From CAYSFW01 sp050329935 (lineage in GTDB: Bacteria; Pseudomonadota; Gammaproteobacteria; UWMA-0217): a DNA stretch of 64,000 bases. A model generated the notes under the pieces. The model saw only the letters and a program-made list of their open reading frames with translations, was not told where the DNA came from and did not search any database. The stretch spans positions 1 through 64,000 of the forward strand of contig JBHJOI010000027.1 in assembly GCA_050329935.1 (NCBI GenBank), in the 5' to 3' direction. The first letter of the stretch is position 1; each line of letters begins with the position of its first letter. The translations under genes were made by a program, and so were the position numbers. This document shows positions 43,175 through 51,386 of this stretch, piece by piece.

Positions 43175-44386
43175 ATGGCTGTAGGCCTGAACGCGCCTGA
43201 ATCGTTAATGGCCGTCGCGGGCGTGCGACTCGCTGTCGCCGCCGCCGGAATCCGGTACCGCAATCGTAACGACGTGGTGCTGATCGAGCTTGCGCGCGGC
43301 AGCGAAACCGCGGTGGTATTCACCCAGAACAAGTTCTGCGCGGCGCCCATCCAGGTCGCCAAGACGCATTTGACACAAGCGCCGACGCGCTACCTGCTGA
43401 TCAACGCGGGTAACGCGAATGCCGGCACCGGCAGCGCCGGCATCGAGGATGCGAAGTCGAGTTGCGGTCTGGTTGCCGGGCTGGCTGACGTCGTGCCCGA
43501 ATCCGTGCTGCCATTTTCCACTGGCGTCATCGGTGAGCGCCTGCCGTTGGACCGATTGAGCGGCGCGTTACCCGATCTGCTTCGGCAGTTGACTACGGAT
43601 GCCTGGCTGGACGCGGCGCGAACGATCATGACCACCGATACGCTTCCTAAAGGCGCCAGTCGCCGGGTCGAGCTTTCCGGCGGAGTCGTGACGATCACCG
43701 GGATCGCGAAGGGTGCTGGCATGATCTGTCCCAATATGGCGACCATGCTGGGGTTTATCGCGACCGATGCGCTCGTCGACCCGCAACAACTCGATGCCTT
43801 GTTGGTCGATCTGGCTGAAGAGAGCTTCAATTGCATAACGATCGACGGCGATACCTCCACCAACGATGCCTGTGTTCTGATCGCGACCGGAGCGAGCGAG
43901 GTGCGCCCGATGCTCGTGGCGGATGCGGCGCGGTTTCGCGCGGCGTTACGTGAGATCTTCCTGGAGTTAAGTCACGCCATTGTGCGCGACGCCGAGGGCG
44001 CCAACAAATTCATTACCTTGCGAGTGGAGCAGGCACGCACCTACCAAGAGGCGAAGGCCGTGGCCTACACCGTTGCCCACTCGCCGTTGGTCAAGACCGC
44101 GCTCTACGCCAGCGATCCCAATTGGGGGCGCATACTTGCGGCCGTGGGTCGCGCGCCCGTGGTTGATCTGGCAATGCAGCGGATCGATATCTGGTTGGGC
44201 GCCGAGCCGTTGATCGTGGCGGGCGAGCCCGCCATGAGTTACACCGAAGCGAAGGGACAGGCGGTCGTGCAACAGCCCGAGATCCAGATTCGCATCGCAC
44301 TTGGGCGCGGCGATGCCGCGGCTACCGTCTGGACCTCGGATCTGTCGCACGAATACGTGTCGGTCAACGCCTCCTATCGATCCTGA
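43175..44386 (+). CDS. argJ: Bifunctional glutamate N-acetyltransferase / ornithine acetyltransferase ArgJ
   Basis: ArgJ recycles the acetyl group between N-acetylornithine and glutamate in arginine biosynthesis. The 403-residue precursor self-cleaves before the nucleophilic Thr in KGAGMICPNMATMLGF. Other conserved blocks are VVFTQNKFCAAPIQVAK, LINAGNANAGTG, and ITIDGDTSTNDACVL. The C-terminal ALYASDPNWGRILAAVGRA is characteristic. It sits between secA and the MutT fusion gene, which begins 10 bp after its stop, a common gammaproteobacterial order. Confidence 0.95.
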   Translation: MAVGLNAPESLMAVAGVRLAVAAAGIRYRNRNDVVLIELARGSETAVVFTQNKFCAAPIQVAKTHLTQAPTRYLLINAGNANAGTGSAGIEDAKSSCGLVAGLADVVPESVLPFSTGVIGERLPLDRLSGALPDLLRQLTTDAWLDAARTIMTTDTLPKGASRRVELSGGVVTITGIAKGAGMICPNMATMLGFIATDALVDPQQLDALLVDLAEESFNCITIDGDTSTNDACVLIATGASEVRPMLVADAARFRAALREIFLELSHAIVRDAEGANKFITLRVEQARTYQEAKAVAYTVAHSPLVKTALYASDPNWGRILAAVGRAPVVDLAMQRIDIWLGAEPLIVAGEPAMSYTEAKGQAVVQQPEIQIRIALGRGDAAATVWTSDLSHEYVSVNASYRS

Positions 44387-44396
44387 CCTCGGGGCC

Positions 44397-45335
44397 ATGA
44401 GCGCCTCGTGTCTGCACGTCGCGGTTGGCGCTATCGTCGATCATCGGCGGGTGTTGATTAGTCGGCGTGCGGCCCACCTGCATCAGGGCGGTTTGTGGGA
44501 GTTTCCGGGCGGTAAGCTGGAAGCTGGCGAGACCGTTCTGGATGCATTGACGCGCGAACTCAATGAAGAATTGGGCATCACGCTCACCGATGCGCGACCG
44601 TTGATCCGTGTGCGTCATAGCTATCCGGAGCACGAGGTGTTGCTCGATGTCTGGAAGGTCGTTGGCTTCACGGGCACGCCGGTACACTGCGAGTTGCAGC
44701 CGTTAAGTTGGGTTGACCGCTCGACGTTACGCGATTACGCCTTTCCCCCCGCCAACTTGCCAATCATCTCGGCGCTCGAACTGCCCGAGCGGTGTGCGAT
44801 CACGCCCGTTGAGAATGTTGCTGGTGACTGGCTGGTGGAACACTGTTGTCGTCTCGAACGCGGGGATTTGCTGTTGCTGCGCCAACCGCATCGCGATCCA
44901 CGCGCGTATCAAGCCTTTGCACGCGAAGTGGTGCCCAAGCTGAACACACTGGGCCTGCGTGTGATGTTGACGTCGACGCGGGACGCGGTTGAGGCACTAG
45001 GAGCCGCGGGTTTGCATCTTAATCGCCAGCGACTGCGCGCCGAGTCTTCGCTACGCCGAGGGTTCGGCGGGCTGCTCTCGGCTGCCTGCCACGATGCGGT
45101 TGAGCTCGCGCTCGCCGAGCAAGTGGGTGTGGATTTCGCGTTGTTGTCTCCCGTATTGCCGACCCCGAGTCACCCCGGCGCGGATCCTCTCGGTTGGGCT
45201 AGCTTCCGGGGGCTCACCGATCGCGCCGCATTCCCGGTGTACGCTTTGGGCGGCATGAAAGCGTCGGACCAGACCCATGCCTGGCAACACGGCGCCCAGG
45301 GCGTGGCGGGTATCAGCATGTTCTGGGGCGACTGA
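44397..45335 (+). CDS. mutT: MutT-type Nudix hydrolase fused to a TenI/ThiE-like domain
   Basis: The N-terminal ~130 residues are a MutT 8-oxo-dGTP diphosphatase with a complete Nudix box (GGKLEAGETVLDALTREL followed by NEELGI), protecting DNA against oxidised dGTP. Residues ~150-312 form a thiamine-phosphate-synthase-like TIM barrel (GDLLLLRQPH through YALGGM and GVAGISMFWGD). It lacks the phosphate-binding residues I would expect in true ThiE, and a separate thiE is present at 61241. Such fusions are common in Gammaproteobacteria; the role of the second domain is unknown. The ATG at 44397 is preceded by GGGGC. 312 residues. Confidence 0.9.
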   Translation: MSASCLHVAVGAIVDHRRVLISRRAAHLHQGGLWEFPGGKLEAGETVLDALTRELNEELGITLTDARPLIRVRHSYPEHEVLLDVWKVVGFTGTPVHCELQPLSWVDRSTLRDYAFPPANLPIISALELPERCAITPVENVAGDWLVEHCCRLERGDLLLLRQPHRDPRAYQAFAREVVPKLNTLGLRVMLTSTRDAVEALGAAGLHLNRQRLRAESSLRRGFGGLLSAACHDAVELALAEQVGVDFALLSPVLPTPSHPGADPLGWASFRGLTDRAAFPVYALGGMKASDQTHAWQHGAQGVAGISMFWGD

Positions 45336-45336
45336 G

Positions 45337-45368
45337 CCCCGTGCGCCTGCCGCGGCAGACGCACGGGG
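45337..45368. terminator. Bidirectional terminator-like palindrome between mutT and zapD
   Basis: CCCCGTGCG-C-CTGCC-GC-GGCAG-A-CGCACGGGG forms a nearly perfect 32-base hairpin with one internal mismatch pair, starting one base after the mutT stop and ending 8 bp from the zapD stop. It has little T-tract on either side, so it may work mainly as a transcript-end protector for both convergent genes. Confidence 0.65.
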
Positions 45369-45376
45369 TCGAAGCG

Positions 45377-46159
45377 CTAAAGCGTGCAGTTCATCAGATC
45401 GAAGTCAACGCGCGCATCGTCTTGGCGCGGACGCTTGGCGAACTCCAGCGGTTCGAAAAAGCGGATACTGAGGCGATGTTTTCCGCCGCTGATCTCGGGA
45501 AAACAGGTCGCGTTGGTAGGTAGCCAAAGTCGAATCATTTGCACGGGCGCGGCCGTATCGAGTGCGCGTTCGTAATATCCGTGCTCGGCGCAGAGCGACT
45601 CGATCGGGTTGTTATTGCGGATCAGCGCCAAAATCGTCGCGACCGCGACGTTGAGGTGCTCGAATGGCGCGATCCACTTCTGGAGCTCATCCTGTCGCTG
45701 CGCCATGGGTAGCTGCAGCCAATAGTGATACAGCGGCAGGTCGAACGAGTTCAAACCGCCCGGAATCGAATTGCGTTGCCGGATCGCATTGAAAAAGTCG
45801 TGATTGACGAGGTGTGCCACAATTTGGCCGCCGAGCCGGTTGACGTGCAAGGTCAGGTCATGCAGCCGACGCTTTTGTTGCTCAAGCACGGCGCGCTCGT
45901 CCGTCCCGGTCGCCGCCGTCAGTCGCTTGTCGAGGCTAACCTTGAGTCGATCAAACTCACGCAGGACGTCTCCCTTTAGGTCGACGCGAGAGGTGAGGTC
46001 GAACAAATCGAGCAGTACCCGTATCGACGATTCCGTCTCCCATAAGGTCAAATGCTGGGTGTAGGCATCGAAGCGCGACATGAGTTGCTCGAAGCGCAAG
46101 AACAAACGAGCCGTCTTGCTGAACGGATACTCATAACAAATCGTTTCGTTCGATGCCAT
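45377..46159 (-). CDS. zapD: Cell division protein ZapD
   Basis: ZapD cross-links FtsZ filaments and stabilises the Z ring. The ATG at 46157-46159 (MASNETICYEYPFSKTARLF) gives 260 residues, close to E. coli (247); upstream starts would add an unsupported tail. Conserved ZapD blocks are RLFLRFEQLMSRFDAYTQHL, NSIPGGLNSFDLPLYHYWLQ, and the C-terminal CFPEISGGKHRLSIRFFEP. It usually stands with coaE and yacG; neither is in this window. Confidence 0.93.
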   Translation of the reverse strand: MASNETICYEYPFSKTARLFLRFEQLMSRFDAYTQHLTLWETESSIRVLLDLFDLTSRVDLKGDVLREFDRLKVSLDKRLTAATGTDERAVLEQQKRRLHDLTLHVNRLGGQIVAHLVNHDFFNAIRQRNSIPGGLNSFDLPLYHYWLQLPMAQRQDELQKWIAPFEHLNVAVATILALIRNNNPIESLCAEHGYYERALDTAAPVQMIRLWLPTNATCFPEISGGKHRLSIRFFEPLEFAKRPRQDDARVDFDLMNCTL

Positions 46160-46657
46160 CCGTTGCTTTATTACTGGGGTCAACACGTAAAAGTCAGTCG
46201 CTTTGCCATAGGAATCGACCGCCATGCACACTCCGCGTGGCGGATTCGCGGCCTGCCCGGCCCGATTCTTGAAGAACCTGCCGTTTCAGATTACGCAGTC
46301 TCACTGAGTACATCATGAATATCAAGACGCTGACGTGGCGCGACATGACGTGAGCGTGTCGGACGCACCGACCGGGCGATGGCGGCGCATACGACACTGC
46401 TTCCTCGACCCGCCATGTTCTTCTCGCCCAGGCAAGCCCTTTGTGGACGAGAGCGCGCCTTTTGGCGACGAGACGATGGATCAAGCGGTTCTTTGCGCGC
46501 AAAATGTGAAGCAGTTCGTGAGCGCGAGCCCTCAATCGGAATAGGCTACACCTAACCGTCGTTCCAGCGGCAATACAGACCGTAACGGCGTGGAGACGTG
46601 AGCGTCCCGATTGCGCCGCACGCCAATAAAAAAGTATGAAGAACTCAGGAGACCTCC
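46160..46657. other. Divergent intergenic region between zapD and the OmpA-like gene
   Basis: There are 498 bases without a credible gene. Several short frames exist on both strands but lack recognisable protein features and ribosome sites. It should contain the promoters of both flanking genes; I could not identify a good -35/-10 pair. A well-formed ribosome site AGGAGA at 46645-46650 precedes the OmpA-like start. Confidence 0.5.
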
Positions 46658-47866
46658 ATGCCTCAATGCAGCGGCATTCTCGACGCGCGCGTGTGCGCGC
46701 ACCATAACCTCTCGCTTTCCACCGACCTGCCTCCTGTCACGGCGATCGCGCGGGATAATGATCCCCGAGCGCGCTTCCGTGCATGTTCTTCGTATCGCGG
46801 CTCGCCGAGTTCGAGTTTGTTGCAGCGCGCGGCGCGTGTCGCGACCTTGGCGTTGTGCGTTGCCTGTGCTCAATCAGCCATGGCGGGTGATCGCCCCTGG
46901 TACGTCGGCGCGGGCGTCGGGGTCAGCAAGCTTGAGCCTGACACGAGCGGCACTGCTCTGCGGGTGACCGACGATACCGATACCGGATACAAAATCAGCG
47001 TCGGCAAGGAGCTGACGGACCGGGTCGCGGTCGAGGCATTTGGCGGTAATCTGGGTTCGGCGGAGATCGCGCCAATGAGTTCCGTGGACTACCAGTTCTA
47101 CGGGGTTGCGCTGCAATATGCGCTGCCGCATAACAATGAAGGCCTTTCGGCGCATCTGAAAGGTGGCGTCGTTGCCCTCGATGTCGATTCCAATCTGCCG
47201 GTCGACATCGATAAGGACGCCCGCGCCTTTGCCGGAATTGGTGTCGACTATCAGTTTCCCGAAGGCATCACGCTGCGTGGTGAGTACGAGCACTTCGCAA
47301 AGGACGCCCAGTTACTGTCGTTCAATCTGATCAAGAAATTCGGCGTCGAGCGCCAGGCACGCGAAACCGTCGTGCCAGCGGCACGCGTGGAGCAGCGACA
47401 TGTGCAGGAAGTGCTTGAGGACGGTGACCGCGACGGCGTGCCAGATGTGCGCGACAAGTGTTTGAATACCCCCGCGGGTGCCAGCGTCAGCGCCTATGGG
47501 TGCCCGATTTTTCTAGGCACTCTGTCTGATATCGACGTCGACGCGCGCGGCGCGCTAACCTCGCAATCCAAGGCGACGCTCGACGGAATCGCGCGGGAAA
47601 TGCGTTTTTACCCGGACCATACATTTTTTGTGGTCGGTCACGCCGACAACTTCGGCGGCGCGCAGGCGAGCAAGACCCGTTCGGTCACGTGGGCGAAAGC
47701 GGTCGCGCAATATCTGTCCGATCGGGGCGTTGATCCGCGAAATCTGCGCTTTGGCGGCTATGGCGATGCGCGCCCCCGAGCCTCGAACGAAACCGCTGAA
47801 GGAAGGGCGATGAATCGTCGCGTTGAGATTCTGCCCGCGTCGAGGCCGATCGAGGTGCGTGACTGA
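46658..47866 (+). CDS. OmpA-family outer-membrane protein with an unusually long N-terminus
   Basis: This 402-residue protein has a predicted beta-barrel at about 77-230 (DRPWYVGAGVGVSKLEPDTS; alternating beta strands ending LLSFNLIKKFGV). A calcium-type thrombospondin-3 repeat follows (DGDRDGVPDVRDKC at about 256). The C-terminal OmpA domain binds peptidoglycan (FFVVGHADNFGGAQASKTRS, then GYGDARPRASNETAEGRAMN). The ATG has a strong AGGAGA ribosome site, yet the signal-peptide-like stretch VATLALCVACAQSAMAGDRP begins only near residue 58. The true start may be internal (for example TTG near 46818), or the signal has an extended n-region. Confidence 0.85.
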   Translation: MPQCSGILDARVCAHHNLSLSTDLPPVTAIARDNDPRARFRACSSYRGSPSSSLLQRAARVATLALCVACAQSAMAGDRPWYVGAGVGVSKLEPDTSGTALRVTDDTDTGYKISVGKELTDRVAVEAFGGNLGSAEIAPMSSVDYQFYGVALQYALPHNNEGLSAHLKGGVVALDVDSNLPVDIDKDARAFAGIGVDYQFPEGITLRGEYEHFAKDAQLLSFNLIKKFGVERQARETVVPAARVEQRHVQEVLEDGDRDGVPDVRDKCLNTPAGASVSAYGCPIFLGTLSDIDVDARGALTSQSKATLDGIAREMRFYPDHTFFVVGHADNFGGAQASKTRSVTWAKAVAQYLSDRGVDPRNLRFGGYGDARPRASNETAEGRAMNRRVEILPASRPIEVRD

Positions 47867-48062
47867 TCGGGCTCTCGACTGACCGGCCCGTAGGGCTCGT
47901 CGCGAAACGGCGGCTTGCGCGCACGAGCCGTCGGTGGTTTGGGTTGGACTGCTACTCGAATCACCGCCGGCTTGCTCGAAACCTTCCCCCCAAGAACGCG
48001 CGTTCGCTGGCACGCGACGCTTCGCGAGCCTCGCGCGGAAAAGTTCTGGTTGTCGTCACGCG

Positions 48063-48091
48063 TTGCCCTGTCTCGCCGGGGCGCCGATAAT
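48063..48091 (+). promoter_or_regulatory. Predicted promoter of asnO
   Basis: TTGCCC (48063-48068) and GATAAT (48086-48091) are separated by exactly 17 bp, 28 bp before the GTG start. The preceding 47867-48062 contains no gene. No osmotic-response motif was recognised. Confidence 0.55.
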
Positions 48092-48118
48092 CGAATTTTG
48101 ATGGTCGGAGCTGGCGAC

Positions 48119-49894
48119 GTGTGCGGTATTTGCGGAGAGTTAAGGTTCGATGGCGCGGTACCCGATCTCGGGGTCGTGCGCGGCATGCTGTCTCGACTCG
48201 AGCGACGTGGGCCCGACGACGAGGGTATCTATGCCCAGGCGCCCGTCGTGCTCGGGCATCGTCGACTCTCGATCATCGATCTCAGTCCGCGCTCGCACCA
48301 GCCCATGGTCGATCCGGCGGCAGGATTGGCCATCGTGTTTAACGGGACAATCTATAACTATCGCGAGTTACGGGCGAAGTTGTTGGCGTTGGGGCATCGC
48401 TTCACGTCGGAGGGTGATACCGAAGTCATCTTGCGTGCCTACGCACAGTGGGGCGTCGATTGCGTCGAGCATCTGGTGGGCATGTTTGCCTTCGCGATCT
48501 GGAACTTGCGGCAGGAGACCTTGTTTCTGGCGCGTGATCGACTCGGCATCAAGCCGCTCTATTTCTCCGAAACCCGCGCGTGCTTTCGCTTTGCTTCGAA
48601 TACGCAAGCCTTGCTCGCCGCCGGGGACGTCGACACGGGCATTGATGTGGCGGCGTTGCATCACCTGTTCACCCTGCATGCCGTGGTCCCGGCGCCGAGA
48701 ACCATTTTGCGCGGAATCCGCAAGCTTGAGCCCGCGCATACCCTGCAAATCGACCGCAACGGACGGGTCACTCGACGCCGCTATTGGTCGCTCGATGCTC
48801 GTCGGCCAATGGTCGCGCTGACAGACGACGAGTGGCGCGAGCGGATTCACGCGGCGCTCAAGCGCGCGGTGCAACGACGCCTTGCGGCGGCGGACGTACC
48901 CGTTGGGGTGTTGCTTTCGGGTGGGCTGGATTCCAGTCTGCTGGTGGCGCTTCTGGCCGAGCAAGGGGTGGCGGATCTCAAGACATTCACGGTTGGGTTC
49001 GAGGATCAGCCGGAAGAAAAGGGTAGCGAGTTTGAGTTCTCGGACCCGGTCGCCGAGCGTTATGCGACCGATCATCACCGTTTTCATGTTCCGAATGCGG
49101 ATGTGTTGCGGCGTTTGCCCGAGGCGTTCGCGCAGATGGCCGAGCCGATGTTCGCGCAGGACGCGGTGGCATTCTATCTGCTGGCGGAGCAGGTTTCGCG
49201 ACACGTCAAGGTTGTGCAGTCGGGGCAGGGCGCGGACGAGGTATTCGCGGGCTATTTCTGGTACCCGCACATGCACTCGGCAACCGAACAAACCGCGTTG
49301 GAACGATTCGCGCCGCGTTATTTCGATCGGACCCACGCGGAGTTCGCCGAGTTGATCGCACCGGCATATCGCGGTGAGGACTTCACGTCGACACTGATTC
49401 GCGAGCGGCTGAATTCGGCCAAGGCGGAAAGTTTCATCGACGCGGTGCTGCATCTCGATGTGACGACGTTGATTGTCGATGATCCGGTCAAGCGGGTGGA
49501 CAATATGACCATGGCCTGGGGTCTCGAAGCGCGGGTGCCATTTCTCGACCACGAGCTGGTTGAACTCGCGGCGAGTATGCCGCCCGAGCTCAAGCTCGCG
49601 GAAGGCGGCAAGGGAATTCTCAAGCAGATCGCGCGACCCTTGCTACCCGCGGCGGTGATCGATCGGCCGAAGGGTTACTTCCCGATGCCCGCACTTAAAT
49701 ACGTGCGCGGCGAGTTTCTGGATTTCATGCGGGATCTGCTCGATTCGCAGCGATGCCGTGAGCGCGGACTCTATCAGCGAGCGTACGTGGAGACGTTACT
49801 CGCCACGCCCGATGGCTATCACACGCCGATCAAGGGCAACAAGCTCTGGCACCTCGCCGCGCTTGAGTTGTGGTTGCAGCTGCAGGGGCTATGA
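48119..49894 (+). CDS. asnO: N-acetylglutaminylglutamine amidotransferase (AsnB-like)
   Basis: This glutamine-dependent amidotransferase resembles the enzyme that makes the osmolyte N-acetylglutaminylglutamine amide (NAGGN). The GTG at 48119 puts Cys at position 2 (V-C-G-I-C-G-E-L-R-F-D-G), the N-terminal nucleophile; GGAG lies 8 bp upstream. The glutaminase domain has RRGPDDEG and FNGTIYNYRELRAKL. The synthetase domain carries the PP-loop LLSGGLDSSLLVALLAE, with VVQSGQGADEVFAGYFWYPH and VDDPVKRVDNMTMAWGLEAR. The C-terminal IKGNKLWHLAALELWL matches the NAGGN group better than ordinary AsnB. 591 residues. The usual partner ngg (acetyltransferase/ATP-grasp) is absent from both sides. Confidence 0.82.
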   Translation: MCGICGELRFDGAVPDLGVVRGMLSRLERRGPDDEGIYAQAPVVLGHRRLSIIDLSPRSHQPMVDPAAGLAIVFNGTIYNYRELRAKLLALGHRFTSEGDTEVILRAYAQWGVDCVEHLVGMFAFAIWNLRQETLFLARDRLGIKPLYFSETRACFRFASNTQALLAAGDVDTGIDVAALHHLFTLHAVVPAPRTILRGIRKLEPAHTLQIDRNGRVTRRRYWSLDARRPMVALTDDEWRERIHAALKRAVQRRLAAADVPVGVLLSGGLDSSLLVALLAEQGVADLKTFTVGFEDQPEEKGSEFEFSDPVAERYATDHHRFHVPNADVLRRLPEAFAQMAEPMFAQDAVAFYLLAEQVSRHVKVVQSGQGADEVFAGYFWYPHMHSATEQTALERFAPRYFDRTHAEFAELIAPAYRGEDFTSTLIRERLNSAKAESFIDAVLHLDVTTLIVDDPVKRVDNMTMAWGLEARVPFLDHELVELAASMPPELKLAEGGKGILKQIARPLLPAAVIDRPKGYFPMPALKYVRGEFLDFMRDLLDSQRCRERGLYQRAYVETLLATPDGYHTPIKGNKLWHLAALELWLQLQGL

Positions 49895-50017
49895 CGCTCG
49901 ATGCGGGTGGGCTTGGCGCTGTTTATTCAGGAAAAGGCCGCGAATATCAGGGGTTGTCCTGCTTACGCTGGCGGAACGCGTAAACTCGGCGCTTAAAATT
50001 CAGATAGTGCGAGGTGA

Positions 50018-50350
50018 ATGCTGATGGATGTCTTGGACCGTATCAAAGAACAGGTCGAATCCAATCCGGTCGTGATTTATATGAAGGGCACGCCGCAATT
50101 TCCGATGTGCGGATTTTCGGCGCGGGCGTCCCAGGCACTGAAGGATTGCGGCGTCGAGTTCGCATACGTCAATGTGCTGGCCGATCCCGAGATTTTCGAG
50201 AATCTGCCGCGTTTCGCCGACTGGCCCACGTTCCCGCAGGTTTACATCAACGGCGAGTTGGTGGGGGGTTGCGACATCACGCTGGAACTGCATCAGCGCG
50301 GTGAACTCAAGGGCATGATGGAAGCGGCGGCCAAGTCCTCCGCGATTTAA
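50018..50350 (+). CDS. grxD: Monothiol glutaredoxin, Grx4 type
   Basis: This 110-residue protein carries or delivers [2Fe-2S] clusters, partnering BolA-type proteins, more than it reduces disulfides. The single-Cys active site is CGFS in GTPQFPMCGFSARASQAL. The glutathione-binding TVP/CD motifs appear as WPTFPQVYINGELVGGCDIT. The ATG at 50018, with a second ATG at 50024, follows GAGGTGA. It lies 123 bp after asnO. Confidence 0.95.
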   Translation: MLMDVLDRIKEQVESNPVVIYMKGTPQFPMCGFSARASQALKDCGVEFAYVNVLADPEIFENLPRFADWPTFPQVYINGELVGGCDITLELHQRGELKGMMEAAAKSSAI

Positions 50351-50367
50351 TGACTCACCGAACACAA

Positions 50368-50394
50368 GCGCGCATCCGCCGAGGCGGTGCGCGC
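50368..50394. terminator. Hairpin between convergent grxD and rnt
   Basis: GCGCGCA-T-CCGCC ... GGCGG-TGCGCGC folds into a long stem with one bulged T and a tight CGAG loop. It is followed by TTGTGTT in the minus direction, so it probably ends rnt and perhaps also grxD transcription. Confidence 0.6.
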
Positions 50395-50434
50395 GGTGCT
50401 CAGACTCCAGACGCGCGATTCGGCTTCACGCCGC

Positions 50435-51079
50435 TCACCCACCGCCCATGTAGGTCGGCAGTCCGGCGCAGTTGTGCCACTGGTTGATAATCCGGCAGAA
50501 CAAATCGGCGGTGATTTCCGCGTCGTAGATCGCGGAGTGCGCCTCGTCTTCGTTCCATCCCAGTTGCGCGGCCTGCGCGGCACGCGACAGCACCGTTTGC
50601 CCATAGGCCATGCCCGCGAGCGTCACCGTATCGAAGCTGCTGAACGGGTGGAAGGGGTTACGCTTGATTCCGATTCGATTCACGGCCGCGTTCAGGAAAT
50701 TCAAATCGAATGCCGCGTTATGGCCGACCAAGATCGCGCGCGTGCAATCGTGCGCCTTCACTTCCTTGCGCAGGATCCGGAAAATGCCGTTCAAGGCGTC
50801 TTCCTCGGTCAGCGCGATTCTTAGCGGATGGTTCGGATCGATGCCGTTGACTTTCAGCGACGCGGGTTCGAGGTTGGCGCCGGGAAACGGTTTGATATGG
50901 TGAGTGAGGGTTTCGTGGCGCGACAGGTAACCCTTCGCGTCCATGCGTAAAGTGACCGCCGCGATCTGCAACAAGGCGTCGGTTTGCGGGTTGAAGCCGC
51001 CGGTTTCGACATCCACCACGACGGGTAGAAAGCCTCGGAAGCGGTTGCCGATCGGATAAAAGTCAAGGCGTTCATTCAT
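50435..51079 (-). CDS. rnt: Ribonuclease T
   Basis: RNase T trims 3' ends of tRNAs and other stable RNAs. The ATG at 51077-51079 (MNERLDFYPIGNRFRG) gives 214 residues (E. coli 215). The DEDDh exonuclease motifs are VVVDVETGGFNPQTDALLQI (ExoI), LVGHNAAFDLNFLNAAV (ExoII), and HSAIYDAEITADLFCRII (ExoIII with the catalytic His/Asp). Conserved RNA-contact residues F/N are kept (FNPQTD). It is often adjacent to grxD in Gammaproteobacteria. A longer upstream frame is not used. Confidence 0.95.
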   Translation of the reverse strand: MNERLDFYPIGNRFRGFLPVVVDVETGGFNPQTDALLQIAAVTLRMDAKGYLSRHETLTHHIKPFPGANLEPASLKVNGIDPNHPLRIALTEEDALNGIFRILRKEVKAHDCTRAILVGHNAAFDLNFLNAAVNRIGIKRNPFHPFSSFDTVTLAGMAYGQTVLSRAAQAAQLGWNEDEAHSAIYDAEITADLFCRIINQWHNCAGLPTYMGGG

Positions 51080-51386
51080 ATATTCAATCGCGTTCACAAG
51101 CGCGTGAACAGGTGCGTCCCAAAACTCTAGTGTACGGTAAAACGAACATCGGGGGAGGGCGCCGATGGCCGGAGCGAGTGCGATGGCGCGAGGAATCGAC
51201 GACGACAGCTTAACAAAAGTTGACTTAGAATCGAGGCAATCGGGGTGGGCGCTGGCAGATCGAACCTTTTCTGGTACCATCGCGCCCATCCAATAGTAAC
51301 TATTAATTTTATTAATGCTCGCCGCGCAAGCGATGAATTCATCCCTATCGGGGCGTGCCAATCAGACAACGGCGGTAAGCAAGGCG
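51080..51386. other. Divergent control region rnt / aceE
   Basis: There is no gene here. A TACCAT extended -10-like element preceded by TGG (51275-51280) could start aceE; the -35 is weak. Downstream of it are AATAG-TAA-CTATT (51292-51304) and ATTAAT-TTT-ATTAAT (51302-51316), two small palindromes in an AT-rich patch that could be an operator. The classical PdhR consensus was not found. Confidence 0.45.

Noticed and set aside
46194..46535. 113-codon minus-strand frame in the zapD/OmpA gap
   Set aside because: No domain, no ribosome site and biased Arg-rich composition; probably non-coding.
47867..48118. In-frame extension of asnO upstream to 47915
   Set aside because: It would bury the N-terminal nucleophile Cys; GTG at 48119 with an SD and promoter upstream fits the family.
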